NCBI GenBank assembly: GCA_040754425.1
Contig: JBFMCR010000032.1
Location: 1-64,000, forward strand
DNA: 64,000 bases
Direction of reading: 5' to 3'
Source of the DNA: UBA6918 sp040754425
GTDB taxonomy: Bacteria > Pseudomonadota > Gammaproteobacteria > Burkholderiales > Thiobacillaceae
Program-made: the position numbers and the translations under genes
The notes under the pieces: model-generated
Seen by the model: only the letters and a program-made list of their open reading frames with translations
What the model was told of the DNA's origin: nothing
The model's database searches: none
In this document: positions 17,114-25,390 of the stretch, one piece after another
Numbering within the stretch: the stretch's first letter is position 1
Layout of the letters: the number at the start of each line of letters is the position of its first letter

Positions 17114-17716
17114 ATGTCCACTATATCGGAAACCCACCATGACGCCCGCCAGCGCCTGCTGGAGGCGGCCTGCGAAGTCTTCAGGAACGAAGGCTATCAG
17201 GTCAGCATCGACCGCATCGCGCAGCGCGCGCAGGTGGCGCGGCAGACGCTGTACAACCATTTTCCCAGCAAGGAGGCCTTGTTCGCGGAAGTGGTGCACC
17301 AAGGCATCCAGTCGGTGCTGGTCACGCTCGACGGCGACAGCGACGTGCGCGCAACCCTGCTCGCCTTCGGCAATGCCTATCGCGAAAAGCTGCTGAGTCC
17401 GCAGGGGCTGGCGCTGTTCCGCACCATGGCGGCTGAAGCGCCGCGCTTTCCCGATCTGGCGAGGCAGTTCTTCCAACAGGGTCCGCTCGCGGCGCGCAAG
17501 CGCCTCGCCGCCTATCTTGCGCGTGCCATGGAGCGAGGCGCCTTGCGCCGCGACGACCCCGATTTCGCCGCCGAGATGCTGACGGCCATGCTGGCGGACA
17601 CAGACCGCCTGCGCGGCCTGCTCAATCACCAAACCGATTTGCTCAAACCCGCCAAGACGGCGCAGGTAGTCGACTGCTTCCTGCGCGCTTTCGCTCCCGG
17701 AAAGGACATGCAATGA
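17114..17716 (+). CDS. TetR-family repressor of the RND pump operon
   Basis: The 200-residue protein has an N-terminal TetR-type HTH (about residues 10-60: ARQRLLEAACEVF, VSIDRIAQRAQVARQTLYNHFPSKEALF) and a helical ligand-binding domain behind it. It is of the AcrR/NalC kind that senses pump substrates. The ATG at 17114 gives the normal short N-terminus. The stop overlaps the start of the membrane fusion protein gene as ATGA. The 18-bp palindrome in its promoter is the likely binding site, so autoregulation and repression of the whole pump operon are inferred. Confidence 0.92.
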   Translation: MSTISETHHDARQRLLEAACEVFRNEGYQVSIDRIAQRAQVARQTLYNHFPSKEALFAEVVHQGIQSVLVTLDGDSDVRATLLAFGNAYREKLLSPQGLALFRTMAAEAPRFPDLARQFFQQGPLAARKRLAAYLARAMERGALRRDDPDFAAEMLTAMLADTDRLRGLLNHQTDLLKPAKTAQVVDCFLRAFAPGKDMQ

Positions 17717-18810
17717 AACGCTACGCCCTGCTGCTCGCCCTGCCCCTCTTCGCAGCCTGCAGCCCCAATGACAAGAACGCGCAAGGCGGGCCCGGCGGCC
17801 CGGCGGGCGGCATGCCGCCGCCGGAAGTGGAAGTCGTCCGGGTCGGCCGCAGCTCCGCCACGCTCACGCCGGAGCTGCCCGGCCGCGTGGAGGCGGTGCG
17901 CAGCGCCGAAGTGCGCGCGCGCGTCGAAGGCATCGTGGAAAAGCGCCTGTTCACCGAAGGCAGCGACGTGCGCGCGGGCCAGGCGCTGTTCCGGCTCGAC
18001 GACCGCACCTACCGCACTGCAGCAAAGGCGGCGGAGGCCGAGGTGTTCGTCAAGCGCCTGAACCTGTCGCGCGTGGAATCGCTGCTGCCCATCAAGGCGG
18101 TGAGCCAGCAGGAGGTCGACATCGCGCGCGCGGAACTGAAACAGGCCGAGGCCCAGCTCGCGCGCGCCGAACTGGACCTAGAGAACACCACCGTGCCCGC
18201 GCCGATTTCCGGCCGCATCGGCCGCGCGCTGGTCACCGAGGGCGCGCTGGTCGGACGCAATGAAGCCACCCTGCTCGCCACCATCGAGCAGCTGGAGCCG
18301 GTAAACGTGCTGTTCACCCAGCCCAACGCCGACGTGCTGCGCCTGAAAACCGCAATGGCCGCCGGCAAGCTGAAAGCCTCCGACAGCGGCAGCGTGGAGC
18401 TGATCCTGGAGAACGGCCAGCCCTATGCGCACAAGGGCAAGCTGTTTTTCAGCGACATGAGCGTGGACCCCACGACCGGCGCCATCACATTGAAGGCGGA
18501 ATTCCCGAATCCGCAGCGCCTGCTGCTGCCCGGCACCTTCGTGCGTGTGCGCATGGCGCAGGCCGTGGCCGAGGACGTGATCACCGTGCCGCAACGTGCG
18601 GTGCTGTCCGGTCCGCAAGGGCAGTTCGTCATGCTGGTCGGCCCGGAGAACAAGGTGATGCCCAGACCTGTCAGGCTCGGCGCCATGGCCGGCAGCAACT
18701 TCGTGGTCGAGGACGGACTTGCCGGCGGCGAAACCCTGATCGTCGCCGGCGTGCAGAAGGTACGCCCGGGCACCGTAGTGAAACCCGTGCCCGCGAAGCA
18801 GGCGAACTGA
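17713..18810 (+). CDS. RND efflux periplasmic adaptor lipoprotein
   Basis: The 365-residue protein is a membrane fusion protein of the AcrA/MexA class. A lipoprotein signal ends at LFAAC, giving a lipidated Cys16, and a Gly/Pro-rich linker follows. The barrel-sandwich halves are visible as GRVEAVRSAEVRARVEGIV and VPAPISGRIG, flanking an alpha-hairpin of two long helices (roughly residues 95-155). The C-terminal beta-barrel and membrane-proximal domain contain VPQRAVLSGPQG. It links the inner-membrane pump encoded next to the outer-membrane channel. Its start overlaps the tetR stop, indicating coupling. Confidence 0.95.
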   Translation: MKRYALLLALPLFAACSPNDKNAQGGPGGPAGGMPPPEVEVVRVGRSSATLTPELPGRVEAVRSAEVRARVEGIVEKRLFTEGSDVRAGQALFRLDDRTYRTAAKAAEAEVFVKRLNLSRVESLLPIKAVSQQEVDIARAELKQAEAQLARAELDLENTTVPAPISGRIGRALVTEGALVGRNEATLLATIEQLEPVNVLFTQPNADVLRLKTAMAAGKLKASDSGSVELILENGQPYAHKGKLFFSDMSVDPTTGAITLKAEFPNPQRLLLPGTFVRVRMAQAVAEDVITVPQRAVLSGPQGQFVMLVGPENKVMPRPVRLGAMAGSNFVVEDGLAGGETLIVAGVQKVRPGTVVKPVPAKQAN

Positions 18811-18811
18811 C

Positions 18812-21800
18812 ATGGCACGCTTCTTCATTCACCGGCCCATTTTCGCGTGGGTCATCGCCATCCTGATCATGCTGGTCGGGGTGATCGCGCTGAAGAACCT
18901 GCCGGTGGCGCAGTACCCGCAGGTGGCGCCGCCGCAGATCGCCTTCAACGCGACCTACCCGGGCGCTTCCGCCCAGGTGGTCGAGGACACGGTCATCAAG
19001 CTCATCGAGCAGGAGATGAACGGCATCGAGCACCTGCTCTACATGGAAGCGTCTTCCGAACTGGGCGCGGGCACGCTCACGCTGACCTTCGAGCCCGGCA
19101 CCAATGTCGACATCGCCTCGGTGGAGGCGCAGAACCGCTACAAGCGCGTGGAGTCGCGCATACCCGAAGACGTGCGACGCATCGGCGTGCCGGTGACCAA
19201 GCCGCAGCGCAACTATCTGATGATCGTCGCCCTGCACTCCAAGGACGGCAAACGCAATGCCATCGATCTTGGCAGCTATGCCGCCGCCAACGTGCTCGAC
19301 CCGTTGCGCCGCGTGCCCGGCGTGGGCGAAGCCATCCTGTTCGGCACGGAATATTCCATGCGCATCTGGCTCAGGCCCGAGCAGCTGGTCAGCTACGGCC
19401 TCACCCCCGCCGACGTGAAGCGCGCCCTGCAGGCGCAGAACGTGCAGCTCGCCACCGGCGAACTCAACCAGGCGCCAGGTGCTGCCGGCGCGCAGGTCAA
19501 CGCCGTGATCGTGACGCGCGGGCGGCTCTCCACGCCGGAGGAATTCGGCGACGTGGTGGTGCGCGCGCTGCCCAACGGCGCCACGGTCAAGGTGAAAGAC
19601 GTGGCGCGCGTGGAACTGGGCGGCGACACCTACGAACGCTACGCGCGCATGAACGGCCAGCCCATCGCGGCCATTGCCGTGCGCGTCGCCCCCGGCGCCA
19701 ATGCGCTGGACGTGGCGAATGCGGTGAAGGAACGCATGACCGATCTCGCCCGCTTCTTCCCCAAGGGCGTCGACTGGGCCGTGCCTTACGACACTTCGCG
19801 CTTCGTCGAGATTTCCATCTTCGAGGTGGTGAAGACCCTGGGCGAAGCCATGCTGCTGGTGTTCGTGGTGATGTATGTGTTCCTCGGCCACTGGCGCACC
19901 ACGCTGATCCCGGCGGTGGTGGTGCCGGTCGCTCTGTCCGGCGCCACTGCGGGCCTCTATGCCTTCGGCTTTTCCATCAACGTGCTCACCCTGTTCGCCA
20001 TGGTGCTCGCCATCGGCATCCTGGTGGACGACGCCATCGTGGTGGTGGAAAACGTCGAGCGCATCATGCGCGAGGAACGTCTGCCCGCATTGCAGGCCAC
20101 CATCAAGGCCATGGACCAGATCATCGGCGCCATCCTCGGCATCTCGGTGGTGCTGTCGGCCGTATTCATGCCCATGCTGTTCTTCGGCGGCTCGGTGGGC
20201 GCGATCTACCGCCAGTTCGCCGCCACGCTGATCCTGACCATGGGCTTCTCGGTGCTGATGGCGCTGTCGCTCACCCCGGCGATGTGCGCCACGCTGCTCA
20301 AGCCCGGCCACGAGGAGCAGGACGAGAAGCGCTGGTTCAACCGCTTCTTCCGCAAGGTGACCGACAACTACCGCGGCCTCACCGCGCGCATCCTCGCCAG
20401 GAGCGGCCGCTGGTTCGTGATCTATCTTGCCATCGTCGCCGCCGCAGGCTGGATGTTCAGCAAGCTGCCCGGCAGTTTCCTGCCGGACGAGGACCAGGGC
20501 TATTTCATTTCTCTGGTGCAACTGCCCGGCGGCGCCACCCAGGAACGCACGGTGAAAGTGCTGTCGCAGGTAGAGAAGTTCTACATGCAGCAGCCCGAGG
20601 TCGAGCGTGTCATTAGCGTGGTGGGGTTTTCATTCTTCGGCCGCGGCCAGAACGCCGCCATCGTCTTCACGCGGCTCAAGGACTGGGACGAACGCAAGAA
20701 AGCGGAAAATTCCGCGCAGGGCGTCATCGGCCGCGCCATGGGCACCTTCATGCGCATCAAGGAAGCCATGGTGTTTGCGGTGAACCCGCCGCCGATCCCG
20801 GAGCTGGGTGCCGTGGGCGGCTTCGACTTCCGCCTGCTCGATCGATCCGGTCAGGGACGCGAAACGCTGATGGACGTGCGCAACATGGTGCTGGGCATGG
20901 CAAGCCAGGACAGGCGCCTCGCCGGCGTGCGGCCGGAGGGCCAGGAGCCGGGGCCGCAGGTCTACCTCGATATCGACCGCGAAAAGGCCCAGGCGCTGCA
21001 GATCGACATGGCCGATCTCAACGATACGCTGTCTTCCGCCGTCGGCGTTTCCTACGTCAACGACTTCGTGCGGCAGGGGCGCATTCTCAAGGTGCAGATG
21101 CAGGCCGATGCCGATTTGCGCAAGTCGCCGGAAGACCTGATGAAGCTGCCGGTCAGGAACCGTGCCGGCAGGATCGTGCTGCTCTCCGAGATCGCCACGC
21201 CAAAATGGACCGTGGGTCTGCCCAAGCTCGACCGCTACAACGGCAACCCTTCGGTGAAAATCGCAGGCGGGCCGGCGCCCGGCAATTCCACCGGCGACGC
21301 CATGCTGGCCATGGAAGAAATCGCCGCCAAGCTGCCGCCGGGCTTCGGCTTCGAATGGTCGAGCACATCCTACGAGGAGCGCCTTGCGGGTGCGCAGGCG
21401 CCCATGCTGTTCGCGCTATCGCTGCTGGTGGTGTTCCTGGCGCTGGCCGCACTGTACGAAAGCTGGACGATTCCGGTGGCCGTCGTCATGGCCGTGCCGC
21501 TCGGCATCCTCGGCGCGGTGCTGGCCGTCATGCTGCGCGACCTGCCCAATGACGTGTTCTTTAAAGTGGGATTGATCGCGATCATCGGTCTGTCGGCGAA
21601 GAACGCCATCCTCATCATCGAGTTCGCACTTCAGCAGATGCGGGAAGGCAAGGAGCTCGTCGCCGCCACATTGGAAGCCTGCCGCATGCGCCTGCGCCCC
21701 ATCCTCATGACCAGCTTCGCCTTCATGCTGGGCGTGATGCCGCTCGCCATCTCCAGCGGCGCCGGCGCCGCCAGCCGACATGCGGTCGGCACCGGCGTGG

Positions 21801-21916
21801 TCGGCGGCATGTTCACCGCAACCGTGCTCGCGATTTTCTTCGTGCCGGTGTTCTTCGTGGTGGTGCGCAGGCTGTTCCCCGCCAAACCTCCGCGTGAGGA
21901 AATGAACCATGAGTAA
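18812..21916 (+). CDS. RND multidrug efflux permease, HAE1 family
   Basis: The 1034-residue protein has the normal length and layout of AcrB/MexB pumps: an N-terminal helix opening ARFFIHRPIFAWVIAI, a first periplasmic loop of about 300 residues, helices 2-6, a second periplasmic loop and helices 8-12. The proton-relay acidic pair is seen in helix 4 (GILVDDAIVVVENVER), and the internal repeat recurs near the end as AKNAILIIEFA. It is driven by proton influx and expels amphiphilic compounds; the substrates are not predictable. It begins one base after the adaptor gene and overlaps the channel gene by 8 bases. Confidence 0.96.
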   Translation: MARFFIHRPIFAWVIAILIMLVGVIALKNLPVAQYPQVAPPQIAFNATYPGASAQVVEDTVIKLIEQEMNGIEHLLYMEASSELGAGTLTLTFEPGTNVDIASVEAQNRYKRVESRIPEDVRRIGVPVTKPQRNYLMIVALHSKDGKRNAIDLGSYAAANVLDPLRRVPGVGEAILFGTEYSMRIWLRPEQLVSYGLTPADVKRALQAQNVQLATGELNQAPGAAGAQVNAVIVTRGRLSTPEEFGDVVVRALPNGATVKVKDVARVELGGDTYERYARMNGQPIAAIAVRVAPGANALDVANAVKERMTDLARFFPKGVDWAVPYDTSRFVEISIFEVVKTLGEAMLLVFVVMYVFLGHWRTTLIPAVVVPVALSGATAGLYAFGFSINVLTLFAMVLAIGILVDDAIVVVENVERIMREERLPALQATIKAMDQIIGAILGISVVLSAVFMPMLFFGGSVGAIYRQFAATLILTMGFSVLMALSLTPAMCATLLKPGHEEQDEKRWFNRFFRKVTDNYRGLTARILARSGRWFVIYLAIVAAAGWMFSKLPGSFLPDEDQGYFISLVQLPGGATQERTVKVLSQVEKFYMQQPEVERVISVVGFSFFGRGQNAAIVFTRLKDWDERKKAENSAQGVIGRAMGTFMRIKEAMVFAVNPPPIPELGAVGGFDFRLLDRSGQGRETLMDVRNMVLGMASQDRRLAGVRPEGQEPGPQVYLDIDREKAQALQIDMADLNDTLSSAVGVSYVNDFVRQGRILKVQMQADADLRKSPEDLMKLPVRNRAGRIVLLSEIATPKWTVGLPKLDRYNGNPSVKIAGGPAPGNSTGDAMLAMEEIAAKLPPGFGFEWSSTSYEERLAGAQAPMLFALSLLVVFLALAALYESWTIPVAVVMAVPLGILGAVLAVMLRDLPNDVFFKVGLIAIIGLSAKNAILIIEFALQQMREGKELVAATLEACRMRLRPILMTSFAFMLGVMPLAISSGAGAASRHAVGTGVVGGMFTATVLAIFFVPVFFVVVRRLFPAKPPREEMNHE

Positions 21917-23315
21917 AAACCGTTTTCCCGCTTCACGCGCCTCTGCCATCCGCCTCGGCGCATCCTTCGCCGCCGCGGCGATGCTGGCCGGCTGCTCGAT
22001 GATCCCCGAGCTCAAGCTGCCGGCGGCACCGGTACCTCAGCAGTTTGCCAATGTTCCCGACAGCGGCATCGCGCCGCCGTCGTGGCGCGAATACTATGCC
22101 GATCCCGCGCTGCATGCGCTGATCGAGGCCGCACTCGAACACAACCGCGACATGCGGATCGCACTGGCGCGGGTCGAGGAAGCGCGCGCGCTGGCCGGCA
22201 TCGCCCGCGCCGACCGCTTCCCCACTCTGGACGCACAAGCCTCGGCGAACCGGAGCCGCACGCCGGCGGATCTTTCCGCCACCGGGCGCGCACGCACCGG
22301 CAGCCGCTACGACCTGGGCCTGGGCGTCACTTCCTTCGAGCTCGATTTCTGGGGCCGCGTGGCGGCGCTGAACGAAGCCGCGCTCGCCCAGTACCTCGCC
22401 AGCGGGGAAGCGGCGAAAAGCTTCCGCGTGAGCCTGATCGGCGATGTCGCCGACACCTGGTACCAGCTGACCGAACTGGCCGAGCGCGAGCGCCTGGCGA
22501 ACGATACCCTGAACAGCCGCAGGGAAAGCCTGGAACTCATCCGCAAGCGGCGCGACGCGGGGCTGGCCACCGAGCTCGAGGTGCTGGCCGCGGAAAGCCT
22601 GGCCGAATCGGTACGCGGCCAATGGGCGGAACTGAAGCGACAGCGCATGCAGACGGAAAACGCGCTCAGGCTGCTCACCGGCATGGCGGCGCCGCTGCCT
22701 GCGACGACGGCGCTCGTGAACCAGCCGAAGCTGGCGGCCATCGCCCCCGGCCTGCCCTCGGAAGTGCTATTGAAACGCCCGGACGTGCGCGCCGCCGAAC
22801 AGCGCCTCGTCGCCGCCAACGCCAGCATCGGCGCTGCGCGCGCCGCCTTCTTTCCGCGCATTTCGCTGACCGGCAGTTTCGGCACCGCGAGCAGCGACCT
22901 GTCCGGTCTGTTCGATTCAGGCAGCGGCGCCTGGCTGTTCAACCCCGTGGTGAAACTGCCGCTGTTCGACGCCGGCCGCAATCAGGCCAACCTCGACCTC
23001 GCCGAGGCACGCAAGACCATGGCCGTGGCCGACTATGAAAAAACCATCCAGCAGGCCTTCCGCGAAGTGGCCGACGCGCTTGCCGCGCTCTCGACTTACG
23101 GCGAACAGCTCTCGGCGCAGCAGGCCAACCTGCAGGCGCAGCAGGCGCGGCTCGAACGCGTGAAGGCGCGCGCCGAGACCGGCATCGCCAGCTATCTGGA
23201 AGTGCTCGACGCCAGCCGCGAGGCCTTCGCCGCCGAGCAGACACTGGCGACAACCCGGCGCCAGGCGCTCGCCAGCCAGGTCGCGCTGTTCAGAGCCCTG
23301 GGCGGCGGGGAATAG
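21909..23315 (+). CDS. Outer membrane efflux channel lipoprotein (TolC/OprM family)
   Basis: The 468-residue protein is an OprM/NodT-type outer membrane factor. A lipobox (MLAGC) lies near residue 26. Two repeats of long helices and outer beta-strands follow, with family motifs such as PSWREYYADPALHALIEAALEHNRD and DVRAAEQRLVAANASIGAARAAFFP (key residues: WR..Y.D..L..L, and RP.V..AE..L.A..A.IG.A.A.FFP). It completes the tripartite pump and is the last gene of the operon. A weak hairpin AAAAC/GTTTT follows at about 23330. Confidence 0.95.
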   Translation: MSKNRFPASRASAIRLGASFAAAAMLAGCSMIPELKLPAAPVPQQFANVPDSGIAPPSWREYYADPALHALIEAALEHNRDMRIALARVEEARALAGIARADRFPTLDAQASANRSRTPADLSATGRARTGSRYDLGLGVTSFELDFWGRVAALNEAALAQYLASGEAAKSFRVSLIGDVADTWYQLTELAERERLANDTLNSRRESLELIRKRRDAGLATELEVLAAESLAESVRGQWAELKRQRMQTENALRLLTGMAAPLPATTALVNQPKLAAIAPGLPSEVLLKRPDVRAAEQRLVAANASIGAARAAFFPRISLTGSFGTASSDLSGLFDSGSGAWLFNPVVKLPLFDAGRNQANLDLAEARKTMAVADYEKTIQQAFREVADALAALSTYGEQLSAQQANLQAQQARLERVKARAETGIASYLEVLDASREAFAAEQTLATTRRQALASQVALFRALGGGE

Positions 23316-23379
23316 CCCTTAACGTAAAACAGCGCGAAGCGTTTTCTCGCCCCCTCTCCCACGGGGAGAGTGCCGGGGC

Positions 23380-23937
23380 TAGCCCGGATATTTCATCAGA
23401 TCGCGGGATGGTGGCGAGTCACTGCGAGCAGATTTGCGCATCCCGCGCCAAGCCAATAGCGCGACCGCGAAGGGCGGAGCAGCACCTTGCGCAGCAAGGT
23501 GCGACCCCGTAGCGGGATGCAGGCGCCCGTGGCGCGGTCGCTCGGCATCCCCGCTACCCGATCCCCGCTTTCGTGGGGTCCCTCGGGCTACGCTTTAGGG
23601 CGGCCCTATGGCCGCTGCGCTCGAAACTCGCCCCAAGGCGCCGCTTGCGCGGGCTCGTTTTGGGGCGAAGCGGGGGTGCGAAGCTGCCGCAAATTGGCCG
23701 CCGAGGCTCGCGTAACGTCGCCTCGGTACGTGCGCAGTGAAGCGAGCCATAGGGCAGCGCAGCGGGCGTGTGCGCGAGCCCGTGTTCGCCTGCGCTGCCC
23801 ACGTGCCGAGGGGCTACGCTACGGCGCTGCCCCGCGAAGGCCGGCGGTACAAATCGGATTTCGGACTGATTGCGCGCAAAGCTTCTCATGCGCTTTTCCG
23901 TCCTATTCGGGGCCGGTCTGGTGAAATATCCGGGCTA
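23380..23937. mobile_element. 558-bp non-coding element with 20-bp terminal inverted repeats (MITE-like)
   Basis: The left end AGCCCGGATATTTCATC (from 23381) is repeated inverted at the right end (23917-23937) with one mismatch, and TA dinucleotides border both ends. The interior holds several hairpins, for example GCACCTTG-CGCAG-CAAGGTGC near 23481-23501 and CCCTATGGC near 23606 pairing with GCCATAGGG near 23746. No reading frame inside looks like a protein. It fills most of the 746-base gap between the pump operon and the phosphoesterase gene. It lacks a transposase, so mobilisation by an enzyme elsewhere is inference. Its right end abuts a recombinase remnant. Confidence 0.65.
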
Positions 23938-24047
23938 AATCGCCTCATGTTTCTAACCGTCAGTACGCCCGCATCGTGCATCAGTGGGTTGCAGCCATCG
24001 GACTCGATTCGACGGTCTATGGCACGCACACCATGCGGCGAACCAAG
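23938..24047 (+). pseudogene. Tyrosine recombinase (integrase) fragment
   Basis: In the frame of codon 23958 the translation reads SPHVSNRQYARIVHQWV and then AAIGLDSTVYGTHTMRRTK. This matches the region of small phage-type integrases around the catalytic HxxR motif (H-T-M-R here). The match ends at RRTK, before the stretch that would carry the catalytic Tyr, and the upstream part is replaced by the inverted-repeat element. No start codon or ribosome binding site fits. It is a decayed remnant, evidence that foreign DNA once entered here. Confidence 0.7.
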
Positions 24048-24061
24048 AACCCGATGGCACG

Positions 24062-25168
24062 TCATTTGTTTGCGCTTCTTATGGTGATCAGCGCGATCTC
24101 CGGCGGCGCGAACAGGCGGATGGGCGGCCCCCAGGTGCCGGCGCCGCGGCTGACATAGAGCTTGCGGCCATCGGCCAGTTCGGTGAGGCCGGTGCGGAAC
24201 TTGTAGGCCAGGCGCGTGAGATAGACGAAAGGATAGATCTGCCCGCCATGGACATGGCCCGAGAGCTGCAGGTCGAAGCGGCTGTCGTCGTCCACCAGCG
24301 GCTGATGCTTGAGCAGGACGACGAAATCGTCTGCGCCGGCCGGGGCAAGCGCTTGGGCTTCCTGCGCCCTGGTTTGCTGCAAGGACCCGGTCACCGCCGG
24401 ATCGTCCACCCCCGCCAGCACGATGCCGCCCGCACGCACCGCCTCGCCGCGCAGCACGGTGAAGCCCGCCTCGCGCAGAAAGCGCAGCGAGGTGTCGAGA
24501 CCGACATAGTATTCGTGGTTGCCGGTGACGGCGTAGGCGCCGAGCGGCGGCTTGTAGGCGCGCAGACGACGCGCCAACGCGGGGAAATCATCGCCCTGGC
24601 CGTCGACGATGTCGCCGGTCGCCACGACGATGTCGGGCTGCAATTCGGCCAGTTTCGGCAGGATGCGGTCCAGCAGCCGCCTGCCCTGCATGATGCCGAG
24701 GTGGAGGTCGGAAATCTGCGCGATGCTGACGCGGCCATTCGCCAGCCTGGGCGTGACGATGTCGATTTTTTCGATGCGGATATGGCGCGCCTCGAAGAAA
24801 CCGTAGACCAGCAGCATGAGAGACAGCATGGCCACGATGCGCAGCGTCCATTGCGGTGTCAGCGGCCAGGCCCCCTTCAGCGGGCTGGCAAGAATGAAGC
24901 CCAGGTCGAACAGGAGACCCACGCAGACGAACAGGAACACATAGGCCATCCACCCATAGCTCGTCCAGGCAGCGATGGCGGCGGCGCGGTGCCAGCCCTG
25001 CCTTTCCATGAACCAGACCAGGAGCGGCGCAAAGCTCAGGATGACGCCCGCGGCGATGAGGGTGGCGGAAAGCCCCCACGAGTGCGGGCAGGCGAACCAT
25101 ATCTTGCCGGCGAGATAAAAATGCATGGCCGCGTAGACCAGCAGGAACATGGCGATGAAGGTCAGCAT
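24062..25168 (-). CDS. Membrane-anchored calcineurin-like metallophosphoesterase
   Basis: The 368-residue protein has about four N-terminal membrane helices (residues 1-130), then a metallophosphoesterase domain with ISDLHLG, GDIVDGQGDD, GNHEYY and GHVHGGQ, the full set of dimetal ligands. This is the YkuE/YaeI type, thought to act on lipid-linked or nucleotide phosphoesters at the membrane; the substrate is unknown. The ATG at 25168 starts the first membrane helix (LTFIAMFLLVYAA), and GGGCGA lies ahead. The last codons lie beside the integrase remnant, so the C-terminus borders a rearranged region. Confidence 0.88.
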   Translation of the reverse strand: MLTFIAMFLLVYAAMHFYLAGKIWFACPHSWGLSATLIAAGVILSFAPLLVWFMERQGWHRAAAIAAWTSYGWMAYVFLFVCVGLLFDLGFILASPLKGAWPLTPQWTLRIVAMLSLMLLVYGFFEARHIRIEKIDIVTPRLANGRVSIAQISDLHLGIMQGRRLLDRILPKLAELQPDIVVATGDIVDGQGDDFPALARRLRAYKPPLGAYAVTGNHEYYVGLDTSLRFLREAGFTVLRGEAVRAGGIVLAGVDDPAVTGSLQQTRAQEAQALAPAGADDFVVLLKHQPLVDDDSRFDLQLSGHVHGGQIYPFVYLTRLAYKFRTGLTELADGRKLYVSRGAGTWGPPIRLFAPPEIALITIRSANK

Positions 25169-25390
25169 CGTGTCGCCCTGGTGAAGAAGCACTCGTACGG
25201 CATTTTCCTGTTGATCCGAAACAAACGGGACTGCAGCCTGCCGCCATGAGCGGTCATTGCTGGCCGGGCGGGAGAATGAGGACAGTTTTACACGATTTCG
25301 GGGCGCATGGTGGACTTGTGCCGCGAGAAAGCGGGAGAAAACGCTCCGCTCCCCCGGCGCGGCAGTCGGCCTCAAGTCCCCGACAGGCTG

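Noticed and set aside
23487..23924. Open frames of 111-145 codons on both strands inside the inverted-repeat element
   Set aside because: They have Arg/Ser/Ala-rich low-information composition, no ribosome binding site and overlap each other; the region is better seen as structured non-coding repeat.
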